Part shown: piece by piece, positions 1-11,384 of the stretch
How the letters are laid out: each line of letters starts with the position of its first letter
Position numbering within the stretch: the first letter of the stretch is position 1
Assembly: GCA_019802505.1 (NCBI GenBank)
Contig: JAFMOC010000031.1
Span: 5,133,501 to 5,197,500, forward strand
Origin: Corydoras sp. C115
Lineage: Eukaryota; Chordata; Actinopteri; Siluriformes; Callichthyidae
Direction of reading: 5' to 3'
DNA: 64,000 nt
Notes under the pieces: generated by a model
Told to the model about the DNA's origin: nothing
What the model saw: the letters and a program-made list of their open reading frames with translations, nothing else
Database searches by the model: none
Translations under genes and position numbers: made by a program

Positions 1-2482
1 AATGAAAAGAGATGTACCATATGAGAAAATAATCTGTCTTTAATAATAATAATCTGAACATGTCAATCATTTCCAATAGATTTTGTTCTGTGAGTGGAAA
101 CTGGGCCTCCTGAACCAACACAGACATGGGAAGAACATCTCCACAAACTCCACACCAAATAATCTTATTCACCCTGCATAGGATTTAAACCTATTTTTAT
201 GAGATATAAGTGCTTACTATTGTGCTGTTACTTATTATCTTCCACTTAATCCTCTACTAGGGTCGCGTGGGTTCCCCATGCTTATCCAGAGGAGAGTATT
301 TCGGGTGATGTGCCCATGATACACGCATGACGGGGTACCAGTCTATCGCTGAGCACACAGACACACACACTATATTGTGGCAATTTAGAGCAGGCAGTTC
401 AACTTGAATCCATGTGTTTGGAATCTGGGAGGAAATCAGGGAACATGGTGAAAAACCCAAACTGACACTGGGAGAACTTGGAAACTCCACCCAGATTGGG
501 ATTTGAACCCAGCTCTGACAGGCCGACATGCTATCCACTATGCCACTGTGTGTCTTAGTATTAAGAATTTTTGTAAAATGTCTAACACACTTCTAATGTT
601 CCATTCATTATAAAGCCATTTGCTTTGTTATGAGTCTGGTTTATGCATGTTTTAGTTTAATGTCTTCACTTCCACCTTTTTTCATTGTCCTTATCACGTC
701 TCTCTCTCTTTCTCTTTCTTTCGCTCTCTCCCTCGCTCATCTTTCTCTGGGCAGCTGGGCAACTTAACTGCCTCCCACACAGTGTTCTCATCCCACTCAT
801 ACAGACTCGCTTAGACACAGCCACGATGAGTCACATAGCCCCTATTCATCTACTGTCTTTCCCACTGCACCTCTGGGGGACTCCAACACCGCCCCTAACA
901 CCGGCTCATATACAATAAGCTTGCATGCAAAACAAACACACTGTCACTCAGAAGGCAAGGTTTTTTCCCCTTTGCTCTTTAGGGTCTGCATTTTATATTT
1001 TCAGTGTTTTGTTAGAATGCTTCTGACAGTAATAAGAGTATATTGAAGTTTGACATAAGAAAACAACAGAAAGCGTTTGCCATTTGTATAGATTTGTCTC
1101 AGTGACATCAACATGCTGTCATCCCTACTTTACTTCAGCTGGATGCCCCTCAATAGTTGATCTTACGTCATGAATGGTTAATGACCCAAGAGATGAATAG
1201 AGATGAGAGAGGGGCATGAGAGGAAAAGATACTGTATGTAGCAGATAAAAACCTGGATGATATCCCAAAAACTTTTCCTTACAATCAAGGACTGATTAAA
1301 ATACTCGACAGTCATTATCAAAAAATAACTGCATTTTAAAGTACAACAGCATCAAGTATTGCTTTAATAAGTGTAATAATAATAATAATAATATACATTA
1401 TTTGATTTATTTGATGTAGAGTTTCTAGGCTACATTAGAGTATATCTTATAGGCCTGATTCTACTGTATATATCTTAAGGCAAAAACCATATGGATACTG
1501 TATTTACAAGATTTACTTTTTTTAAAATAAATATTTTATGTTTCTGGCTTAGTATTGATTGTATAGCATTATCAGATTTAATTAATAGCATGCGCTGTAT
1601 GGACAATAATGTTGGGTCACACACATTTCACCTACAGGAGTCTTTATTATTTTACGTTCTTAATTTACCCCAAAACAGTCATGCTGGAACATTTTCCAAA
1701 CTTTTTCCACAAAGTATGGCTTTTAATTATTTCTAATATTTACATACAATGCTTAGGCACAAATTAAAACATCTGATTCCACTGATATAAATGTGTGTCC
1801 CAATATTTTTATTTTTTTATTTTGATTTGTTTGATTAGAGCTCTGCAATAGCATGACTAATAAAATTTTAAATGGCATGTATTAATATGGCTGGTACTTT
1901 TCTCTGCGTTTTCTGTGTACTTTCCTTTGTAATTATTGTAGACTTTTCCATTGATTTGTAAAATATGTAGTATGTTGAAACTGAACCATCACACCTACCT
2001 AAACCATAAATACATATAACTGCCCTTTTCTTTGCACCTATAAATAACCTTGCTTTGAATGTGGATTTTAACCAAATGTAAAGTTTTTAAATGTAATGTT
2101 TGACTCAAATGTTAAAGAGCACACTTTTGGACGAAAAAAAGCCATTTAAAACTTTATCTGAAAATGCTTTATGTAATCCATTAAAATTTCACTTCACCAA
2201 ACACACAAACCATGTTTTCATGAACTTTGTGTGCAGGGTATTTTTATGCTTGTAAAAAAAGGTAGACATCTAAAATAAGAGTAGCATGACTGTTTCCCTG
2301 CCCTGAAACTAATCTAACCCTGAGATACAGAAAAGATGTTTACACTATTTTATCCATGTAGTGAATATAGTTAATGTATATGTACTAGGTCTGTGATCAT
2401 TTTTAAAACATGTAACCTATTAGGCTCAAATCATAATACAATAATAAAATTAAAAAGGCTCTTGTGTTTTTTTTTCTCTTAG
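1..2482. other. Intron of the L27-type dlg3 transcript
   Basis: Apart from SINE 232-555, a CT-rich stretch near 695-745 and an ATA repeat near 1376-1391, I see no feature. No earlier L27 exon (LFQALI-type) could be found here. Confidence 0.6.
232..555 (-). repeat. tRNA-derived SINE, family A, full-length but old
   Basis: It shows the family A layout on the - strand: CCACTTAATCCTCTACTAGG end at left, then CAGTCTATCGCTGAGCACAC, a CA-rich spot, a body with GGGAGAACTTGGAAACTCCA, and a tRNA-like head at right (TTTGAACCCAGC box B, CACTATGCCACTGTG). Short frames here are repeat shadows. Confidence 0.8.
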
Positions 2483-2553
2483 ACATTCAAGAATGCTATG
2501 AGGTAACCTTGCAACAAAATGCAATGGAGAATGGTCCCAAGAATAAACTGGAG
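2483..2553 (+). CDS. dlg3: dlg3 upstream alternative exon, end of L27-type domain
   Basis: A strong T-rich tract and TAG precede the exon and GAG|GTAGGA follows it. The 71 bp read (D)IQECYEVTLQQNAMENGP..., with the first codon completed by one upstream base. This matches the DLG1 L27 region ending DIQEFYEVTL. L27 domains of DLG proteins bind CASK-, MPP- and LIN7-type partners and mediate oligomerisation (family knowledge). The earlier L27 exons are not in the window, so the transcript using this exon starts left of position 1. It ends in phase 0 and joins cleanly to 5504. Mammalian SAP102 is usually described as lacking L27. I am fairly sure of the exon and less sure how often it is used. Confidence 0.82.
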
Positions 2554-2597
2554 GTAGGAGAGTATAAGACAAAGAAATAATAATATTTATAATACAA

Positions 2598-2637
<40 letters not shown>

Positions 2638-4114
2638 TCTAAAAAATTGACATCAAGATACTTGTATTACACACTCCATAGATAGATAAGGTAAGTAAGG
2701 TCTAATACCACAGTATTACCACAGTAATACACAGCGCACTTTAATGACCCAAGTTAGCAAAAAGAGAGAGAATATGACCACAAAGGAAGCCGAAAACAAG
2801 TGCAAAAACAAATGGATAGAAACATATAAAGAGCGAGAGTCATTCACTATAGAGCATTAGTCATTTCTAGTAAATGACAGCAGTGCTAACATCAAGTGCT
2901 TTTCTGTGGGCAGGATAACAATGTCATCATGAACTTTTTTAAAATCTCTAAATACATAACCACAGAATTATTTATAGACACGACAGGGAAATTATTCTCT
3001 AGTGTCGATTTAGATGTCCAGTGGAGAAGAAAAATTTGGAGTCAGAAAGTCACATTTGGAGTCACATTTCAACATATTTCTTCAGCAAAAATGAATTGAA
3101 TCATTAGCTCAAGCAACATTTTTTCAGTCTTTTGTTGTTTGTTTTTTTTTAAGTTATATTTCAACATCCATTGCTGTTCTTGGCTGAAAAAAATGGCATA
3201 ATTTGACAGACCCAAACTATGATTTCATCAACGATAATGTCCATTATTACACTGACATGAGTAACTGTTAAAACTTTTTTGCTTATGAAATGCATAACAA
3301 GCCAAACATATAATCTATATTACACCAGCCCATAAAAACTATAATGTAAATAATGAATGAATTATTAGGGCACTCTGGATTTTCTTTTCATCTAAATATA
3401 TAATATAATACTGTGTACTGTTAGAGTTATTTAACCTATTATAGTTATTATTATTACTTATTTATTTAATAAATTAACTTGTGGCGTAATGAAGTACCCG
3501 TAGTTCCACATATTGCACCTTTTAAATGCACTAGCTATGTGTGACAAGGACCTCTTTTCCACAGAAATACTGCAGGGGTCACTGACTCACTGTGTTATCA
3601 GAGCTGAAGAATGTTCCAGGCCCCGCTCAGACCAATATGACTGTGTAGAAATGCAAAGCCTACTGTGAAGAGTCGCCGGCTGTTGAGTGAAAGGCGGCAG
3701 GCAGGAATGGAGGGGGGGCGGGGGCTGAATCTGAGAGAGTCCAGTGCAGTTTTCATTAGCATTCACTCCACATTGTCACCTAGGTGGAAGAGAGTTAAAC
3801 GAAATGAGTCGGCAAATTTACTGATTTTGCGTAAGAACAGAACACAGCTGTGAGTGACTAAAGCACCGTCACCACCACCATCAGCGAAAGACTTATTCCA
3901 CAGGATTGTGCATTTTATAACATACTGTCCTCTCTACTGATATAGTCATGTTTGATAAATGTAATAAAAAATAGCATAAGATTATCCTGTATTTGAAATT
4001 GAGTAGTTAACACACATTTTGTTTGTGTAAGAGCTTAACAGACATGTATTCAGATTCATAGTATGTGTTTTAAGGTCAACAGAGTGATAAAGACATATAT
4101 TATTATATATATAA

Positions 4115-4117
<3 letters not shown>

Positions 4118-4197
<80 letters not shown>

Positions 4198-4199
4198 TA
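4118..4199. repeat. Long TA dinucleotide repeat
   Basis: About 36 TA units, almost uninterrupted, within a wider AT-rich stretch 4090-4230. A second, shorter TA run is at 2602-2635. Confidence 0.9.
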
Positions 4200-5274
4200 A
4201 TAATGTAAATACTACTAATAATAAAAAAAATTATATTTCCAACACTAAGAACAGATTACATTTAATAAACAGGTTATTTAAAAGAGCTTGGATAAAAGCA
4301 GCTAGTGAAGGATATGAAATATTTACTTACAATACACTAGAACATTACTTAGATATGCATACACCATTAGCTGTAACAACCTGCCTAATGATCCACTATG
4401 GTTCTTTGTGACATGTTCCAAAAGATCAACAAGGTGCCCTGTTGTATCTGGCATCAAAATGTTAACAGCAGATTTCCTGTCAGTTGAGATGTAGAGAATA
4501 TAGGAGCCGAGCCAACCCCTAATATCATGTTTCTCAAACCATTACTAAGCAATTGTTTCAGTGTTGAGGGTACAGTATACTCTGTAAAGCAACCACGAAA
4601 AAGGGCTGAAATTCCGAAACATTTTTAAATCTGTGGAAGGTACCCAGAGCTTTACATTTCCAAGCAGTACAACTCCTAGCACTGTCTTTGCTTTGCGTTT
4701 CTATTATCAATCTCATCCCTGTTTTGACTGTTCTCTTCCTGCCTATTTCCCACCTCTTCACTGGTGTCATTGTATCGAGATAATATTCTTCTCTGCACCT
4801 GTCAGTTTTAATACCATAGTTATTTGTTGTATTTAATATTAATGTAAATTTTATTAACTACACCTTTTTTTTTACAATAATTTTTTAATCATATTGACTT
4901 ACTATCTAGATACGCTTTGTACTTCTACAATTATAAACTGAGGTCCATCTTTTTCCTCTGCCTTTTTTGATAGGCAGTGATAGTGCTGTGATATTGAGAT
5001 GATGTGGTAGTTTGTGTTGCACTCTTATGAATGGATTAGATAATGTGGCACTTATATGTAACTTCATTCACAACTGAACTGAAAAAAGTCCACAAAGCAA
5101 AAATGTCTAGCCGCCAGCAGCATGTAGGCAATGTCCTAAAGGAATATATGATGACTAACAGAAACTGTTCAACAAAAAATGCTATTTTTGATGTAACTTC
5201 TACAACTATCAGGTAGACATTTCTAATATAATTTCCAGTGAGTGAACACAGGGTTTAAAATCTCTAGTTAAGTC

Positions 5275-5435
5275 TAATCCATTGCATCAGTATCACTGCA
5301 GTGCTAAGCATCATCCAACGTCAAAAGAAAATCAGTTGGAAAATGATTTCTAATTGTAGAACAACAATGTTCATATACGCTATATAGTAAGTGGATCTGA
5401 TAAAATTAATAAGGAGTGTAAAATCAATGTGTACC
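5275..5435 (+). mobile_element. Degenerate copy of the same DNA-transposon-like repeat
   Basis: Shares TATCACTGCAGTGCTAAGCA, TAATTGTAGAACAACAATG and ATAGTAAGTGGATCTGATAA with the element at 63590. It lies directly upstream of the exon at 5504. Confidence 0.45.
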
Positions 5436-5503
5436 TTAAAAAGAGTCTATTGAATGATTACATAATGTGATTGTGTTTAGTTATTTTATTTTATTATTTG
5501 TAG

Positions 5504-5617
5504 CAAAATTCAGAGTTGGAAGGTGTGTCACGGGTGCGAGTGACCAGCAGGAACACCATACAGAATGTGGAGAGGGTGACCGGACTTGTTAGTCTATCTT
5601 ATGTGGACACACCCAAG
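5504..5617 (+). CDS. dlg3: dlg3 upstream alternative exon, L27-PDZ1 linker
   Basis: The acceptor is ...ATTTGTAG and the donor AAG|GTTAGT. The 114 bp give 38 codons, beginning QNSELEGVSRVRVTSRN and ending SLSYVDTPK. They align with the DLG1/DLG2 linker exon containing [20 protein letters not shown] and ending SHISPIK. Phase is 0 at both ends, so it joins exon 2483-2553 upstream and exon 30319-30372 downstream, which reproduces the exon order of DLG1. This is an independent second piece of evidence for a SAP97-like N-terminus of this gene. Confidence 0.82.
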
Positions 5618-8600
5618 GTTAGTAGCATTGAAAAGTAAGTTAATGTTATGTTGTTATATCAGGTATAGTGGAAGAAGACCATTGTTTTACGCAGTTTTTA
5701 ATGATGGAAGTATCATAGTCCTTAATATAAAAAGAAAAAATACGGCATCAAATTTGTTTTGAGGATTAATCTACCTTAAATGGCTCCCTTTCTTATTTGT
5801 CTTATCTGTTTATAGCTAATTTAACCAACAGGTCTACAAATTCTTTTTGGGGATATTTTCAGCACTTTAAAATATAAGTGCATTCTTAAAGTTACTGTGA
5901 TATTGTATTTAGTAAGCCTTTAAAACTCACCCTTGAATAGCTTCAGAACTATGTTTCTCATGTTCACACCCACATGAAAAATACTTTATTCTGCTCTTCT
6001 GCGTATAAATGTCTTGTCCAAAAACCACTGATTGCTCCACATGGAAAGCAACTTGTGTTTGTGTAACCAGTCACAATACTGAAGGAATGCTTGATTTTAC
6101 ATGAATAAATAAATATTTATTCGTAAGGTGGGTTTGAAACATGCTTTTTAAAAAGGAGTCTGTCCATTTGTCAACATAACAATCTTGAATATAGGAGCGG
6201 AAAAATATAGAAGTGGACAGACAGATGTAAGCATTTGTAATTGCTTAAATAACTAGTCTGTTTGTACATTAGTACCAGATTTGTTTTCATTTTTAAGTCA
6301 GTTGAGTTTGAAATCAATATAGATATCTGTATACCAAAGTACATTCAAACATGTTCTTGCTATGTACAAAATGACGCTTGACAGTGATACCAATGGTGTC
6401 ATTTATCACGATCTTCAGATCATGTCATCATGGTTTTACTCTCAGGCTTTTTTAATCACAATAAGTGTTGTCACGATGTTTGTCACAGTTTCTTAAAACA
6501 GTGCAAAGGCATCATGCTACGTTCTAATGTATCATGGCAGACCTCACTTTCACATGCCTCTCTAATCACAACACACCCAGAGGCACATGGCAGCACAGTG
6601 CCTGCAGACGATGGCTTCTGAGCTGCATGGAGATTTGAGCGAGGGGTGTGGGAGTAGAGAGGAGGAGGAAGAGAAGATGTAGGGTGCAGTGATCTCTGCT
6701 TATGCTTTAGGAATATACATTCCGAGTTGAATTTAGATAGTGTAAAGCTTGTTTCACTGCGTTTTCATGTTATTTTGTACAAAGCAACCAGCAGATCTTG
6801 ATGCGGGAAATACAGCATCCTTCTTAGACACAAGCAGTAAGGATGACTGTGTGTGTTGGGGGGGGGGGTCATTCTGAAGTAAAGGATGGAAATAGTGACA
6901 AAAATAAAGAATGGGCAGCAGAGACAGACAGTAGAGACAGAAAGAAGGAAAAATAAAGACTGAGTGGGGGAGGATAGAGAGAACAAGCCGGCTGAGAGAC
7001 GAGAGCCGGTGCAGCGCAAAGCGGAGCTGGAACGGACACCCAGAGCTCAGCCTTCCGCAGGTTGCCATGGAAACCACATTCCTCCCTCTGCTTGCATCCC
7101 CACAGACTGACTGCCTCGCTGGCACTCCCTCTCTCTCTGTCTGTTTTCTCATCTTTCCTATGCATCTATTTTATAATACTGTGTAATATGTATACACCAT
7201 CATAGCGTGGTCAGAATTACAACACCGGACCCGTAGAATAGATGGACATGATGTTCGGACCAACCTTATCTAACATTATCAGAATCACAGATAAATGCCA
7301 TGTGTAATTTAGCAGAAGAGAGTCAATGAATGTGCTCTTCCCTTTTCCCAGCCCCATCTTTTAATAATCACAGACTTCACTGTAAGCGTTTTTAGCCCAG
7401 ACGTTTTTACCATTCATAATTAACATTACGTTTTAATACGCTTTCAATATCCCTGCACTTGATTAAAACATCTTAATCACCATTTTCCCTTAGTTTCTTT
7501 CTTCAACACTTTGTCTCATATCTTCCATCCTTATCTTTAGTTACAATCTTTTTTTTTGTTCCCTCCCTGTGATTATACTGTCACTCTGATGTGTAGAGTT
7601 TGGTACAGCAGCTGTCTGCCACCAGTCCTATTAATAGGAGTCATTGGCTTTTTAGGGGGTTTTGTTTAAGCTGTGACCAAATCTAGTAAATGGAAAGAAG
7701 AGGCTTGAATTGCCCGTGCATAGTACATATAAAAGGAAAGTCCTTGTGTTAGAGTTGTCCATACTCTTTCTTGTCTGCTGGTAAGAACTGAATGTTATGC
7801 ACCAAGGTCCTTTACAAACATTTACAGTGTTGCAAGACGCACTTCATTGAATTAAACACTGCCACTGCATTTCATTCAGAGGATGCTTAGTAATTGTATC
7901 ATGGCCCCTTTAAGTCTGTCTGTGCCTTATCTTGCCTTATATGGGTACACATCCTGTCAGGTGGTTGCAGAGCAGTCACATGGGCTGCTATGAGAATGCA
8001 CAAAAATTCCAGAAATTTTCTATAGGCTCTGTCTGCATGAGTGAGTATGCGAAGGGTGTTAGGTGGGTGTGAGGGTTCCAGTAATTGGGATTGCAGGATT
8101 TGGCAGGAAGACTAATGGTGCCTAATAAAATGTATTTCGAAATTCTATGCTTGCTTATAAATAAGAAACTCCTTTATATGTGGTATATATGCTGCAGCTA
8201 TTTGTTTGTGTTTTATGATCTTTAGATTCTATGTCTGCTTTTTATTAATTCACCAAGTGCATAGTGCTATAAAATACAAGAAGCACTGTACATAAGCTGT
8301 ATTCCCAATAATAAAACACGAAATCTAAAAACCTTTAGGGAGGCAAACAGAGTCTAAATCCAAATCTAGAGCTTTGTAAATGCCTGTCTACACATCATGC
8401 AGTTGTACTAATGGCTTATTTGTTTTCACATTTGAGCCTGAGAGAAAGCATCTGTTTCTTCTATCACACAGAACATATTTGTGCCATCGCCAGCAATCAT
8501 GTTATGTATAGAGACAGAGAGATGTTAGTCATTTATTTCATTAATTACTGGAACCAGCTCCTATTTTAATTATATAATGCAGTGCAATGTTTAGATTAAT

Positions 8601-9899
8601 TTGACTCACCTATCACCAACTTATTCTCCCACCATTGTATGCAGATGACAGCAATGACTGGAGGCAGTACATGTCGTCTGTTCATCCTATTCTCAGGCAC
8701 ACCATATGGGAGTCTTTATTTTTATTTTAGTTTTTGGCACAATTGCTCACATGGTCTTAAGAGGAACTGATTAGATTCTGGAGGTCGTAATCACTGCTAC
8801 CTCACACTGGTCGATCGTTATTCCTTTACTTTATGGCTTAGGAATACCTTAAGATACTTTTATTATATTTAGCATAGACATTCAGTTACCATCAAAAAGC
8901 CATGCATTGTATTTTGTAGGTCAATGATCAAAATCACTGCGCTGTCATATTATTGTGATATAGAAATGCTTTTTTAATGCTAATAAAAAAGAGCCAGTTT
9001 TGTTAATGAGGGAAGAACAAAAGTAGTGAAAATGGATCATAACACATAACATAATTATTTTTTTGCATCAAAGAGAGAACTGTCAAAAATGAACAGATTT
9101 TTAATGTAAGATTACCATTCACTTTATATAGTATAGTAAATCTTTTCACTGCGTGAAAAGCAAGGCTTAAAGAACTTTACTGAAAGCTCTCGCAATTTTT
9201 TCTCAAATAATGCAATCAATAAAGTTACATGGGCTTGGATGTACCTTTCAAGTAAATTGTTACCCAACATGTTTATTTTTCACATCTTCATCAACCTGGA
9301 ACATTAATGGTTACATTAAAATTTGTGATTAATTATTTGGATATAAGAAAATAGAAATGTTTGAGATTACCGTAGGTTTTCCAATTTTCATTTAATGTAA
9401 GTTTAATGGACAATAAAGTTTTATTCTATTCTATTCTATTCTATTCTATTCTATTTTGTGACTTTTTAGCCAAGATACTAAGAGATATACTGTATAATTG
9501 TATAGTATACATGCACTTTATGGAAAAGTATATTAATATACTATGCTGACAATAAGGCAGCAGATTTATCATTTTTATTTGTTTTACAATGGAGTGGTTT
9601 AGTGTTTAATGAGTTCCTATTTGGTTTCACCAGCAGTTAAAGCAGTTAAAGATTGTTGAACCTTGAGAAACTCCAGTGATCCTTCATGTCTTTGCCCTTT
9701 GCTTGTATAAAGATGTTAAGTAGAAACCATTTACAAAATGGTGAAATGTAAACTTCTTTACTTTCACGCTTTACTGTGGTTATTCTGTTTGATAGCAGTG
9801 AACAGAGAAATGAATCCTGATCCTATAGGCAATGTGCAGGATGGTCGTATACTGAATCAGCATTATTTAAGCATTGGGATCTCAGCGTTACGGTTGCAT
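5618..9899. other. Intron and upstream flank of the SAP102 promoter
   Basis: Includes a GC-richer stretch 6965-7140 with an X-box-like site, a G run near 6859-6870 and a TTCTA repeat at 9420-9455. No coding exon recognised. Confidence 0.55.
7061..7074. promoter_or_regulatory. RFX X-box-like motif, one mismatch
   Basis: GTTGCCATGGAAAC against the X-box consensus GTNRCC N2 RGYAAC; only the Y position differs. It sits in the GC-richer stretch 6965-7140 of the upstream intron, about 3 kb before the SAP102 promoter. Confidence 0.4.
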
Positions 9900-10116
9900 C
9901 TACTGCTTTTGTGGTACGCTGGCTCTTTAAGAGCAGCCACTAAGACAATGAGTCCTGGTGGTGCTGCTGCTGCTGATGGCCATGCTGCAAGTTGATTGGC
10001 TGTGGCCATCAGAGCTGAGGTGCTAGAGGGATGCTGCTATGCATCTCTCTCTCCCCTCTTGGTCTTGCGTACTCTCTCTCTCCCACTCTCCCTCTATGTC
10101 TCTTGTTCTTTCTCTC

Positions 10117-10164
<48 letters not shown>

Positions 10165-10260
10165 ACTCACACACACGCACACTTGCTCGCTCTGTGTCTC
10201 TTGTTTGCTCGCATCCCTCTGTATAATCTTCATCTAGGGCAAGCGAACTGAGAGGCATTT
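9900..10260 (+). promoter_or_regulatory. Probable promoter region of the SAP102 first exon
   Basis: This stretch lies about 0.8-1.1 kb upstream of the start codon. It contains a palindrome GCTCTTTAAGAGC at 9924-9936, a GCT repeat at 9962-9976, an inverted CCAAT box (ATTGG) near 9995-9999, and a 10-bp inverted repeat CTGATGGCCA / TGGCCATCAG at 9973-9982 and 10003-10012, whose arms contain the YY1-type core GCCAT. A long CT repeat (about 10120-10165) follows. There is no clear TATA box. The transcription start is not visible from sequence; placing it near 10.0-10.3 kb is inference. Confidence 0.45.
10120..10165. repeat. CT/GA dinucleotide repeat in the SAP102 promoter or leader
   Basis: A nearly pure CT run from 10120 to about 10153, then interrupted CT up to 10165, followed by CA-rich sequence. 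The several overlapping short reading frames here are repeat artefacts. GA/CT tracts can act as nucleosome-free promoter elements in animals; that role here is inference. Confidence 0.9.
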
Positions 10261-11024
10261 CAGTCCTCCGCTCCTTTCTACAGGCTGAGAAAGAAGAGAG
10301 GAAAAGAGAAATCGCTTCCTGATGCAGCAGGAGGAAAGGAGGGATTCTTGCTGGTAAAAAGGACAGAAGTACCGAAGATTAAATTAAGGATATAATTCAG
10401 ATATATAGAAATTGTTTATTATATAATATATATTTGTACACACGCACATATATATCTATATATGTATATATACAAATATACACTTGTATATAGTTGTGCA
10501 TTTGTGCTTGTTTGTTCATATTAATATTTTTATATGTATTTGTGTGTGTGTAAATATATACATATATAAATCATATCTATATATATATATAATTATATAT
10601 ATAGATCGTTATGAATTTATATGTAATCACTGTGAACCGAGAAGGAGAAAGTTTTATTATCAGGGCTGGTCTCTGATAGCAAGATCAAATACAGTATTTT
10701 CAGAGTTAATTTCCACATTTTTTGCATCGTCTGGAGAAAAGACTACAGACTTTTTTTTTTTTTTTACTTGTTTGCTGGCTGCTACCTCTTCCTTTTTTCT
10801 GGATTGTGAGGGTCAAACAGGAGACTACCAGGGCTTCTTCCCCGGAAAAAGGCAACGACAAGGTTTCCACGATTTGTGCATTTTCTACCAGCATTGTCAA
10901 TCTCTGAGGCAAGCAGTGTGTGCCGTGTTTGATCTAAGCAGGCAGCAGCAGCAGCAGCAGCAGCAGTCGCAGCAGCAGCAGTGAAAGAGTGTGCGAGAGC
11001 GCCACGCTGTGTAAGCCAGCCAGC
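10261..11024 (+). other. dlg3: dlg3 5' leader of the SAP102 transcript
   Basis: Sequence between the probable promoter and the ATG at 11025. It has a small upstream ORF at 10322-10357 (11 residues, MQQEERRDSCW), an AT-rich TATA-type microsatellite at about 10380-10620, a T run at 10751-10764, and a CAG repeat at about 10941-10981. I see no convincing intron, but one removing the AT-rich part cannot be excluded. The 166-codon frame running through the CAG tract starts in the AT repeat and is not a plausible protein. Confidence 0.5.
10941..10981 (+). repeat. CAG trinucleotide repeat in the 5' leader
   Basis: About eight CAG units, one TCG interruption, then four CAG units, ending 43 bp before the start codon. 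It lies in the transcribed leader on the gene's sense strand. Confidence 0.9.
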
Positions 11025-11384
11025 ATGCACAAACACCACCACTGCTGCAAGTGTCCAGAATGTTACGAGGTGACACGCATGGCTGCCCTGCGCAGGATGG
11101 ACGCTCCGGCGTATGGAGACTGGCAGCCTGAACCCTATGGATACCCAGCCGGCTATGGAGGCGGCCAGACCTTACCACCCCAAACCTCAGGTGGAGGAGG
11201 GGGCATGGGCGGAGGGGGCACACTGGGCAGAAGTAAAGGGAAAATGATGTCAGCCGGGGGTCCTGGAGGCCCCACACCCAAGAGCCAATCCAAGTGTGTT
11301 CCCAAGGTAAATGGCAACAACTCGGGAGGGCAAGGTGGATGGTGGCCAGAATGCACCTGTTCCAATCGGGACTGGTATGATCAG
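11025..11384 (+). CDS. dlg3: dlg3 first coding exon, SAP102-specific N-terminus
   Basis: The 120 codons start MHKHHHCCKCPECYEVTRMA and end CTCSNRDWYDQ before donor CAG|GTAAAT. The opening matches the mammalian SAP102 start (MHKHQHCCKCPECYEVTR), which fixes the ATG. The His/Cys cluster at residues 2-13 is the segment linked to zinc binding in SAP102; unlike PSD-95, no MDCLC-type palmitoylation start is present. Residues about 44-75 are Gly-rich and low-complexity and differ from mammals in detail. WWPECTC near the end is conserved. The exon ends in phase 0 and joins 30657 directly (DWYDQ|VNGSDG) or through the 18-codon exon at 30319. Confidence 0.96.

Larger units (their letters stand above)
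2554..5503. other. Intron between the two upstream exons
   Basis: Holds TA repeats at 2602-2635 and 4118-4199 and the repeat remnant 5275-5435. A GC-richer stretch at 3600-3860 has no recognisable gene. Confidence 0.6.

Noticed and set aside
6754..7165. Overlapping - strand frames of 84-132 codons
   Set aside because: Low-complexity Ser/Leu/Phe-rich translations of purine-rich sequence; no conserved motif and no splice context.
10484..10984. 166-codon frame ending in a polyglutamine run
   Set aside because: It begins in an AT microsatellite, runs through a T run, and the Gln stretch is simply the CAG repeat of the dlg3 leader. No domain or relative is recognisable.
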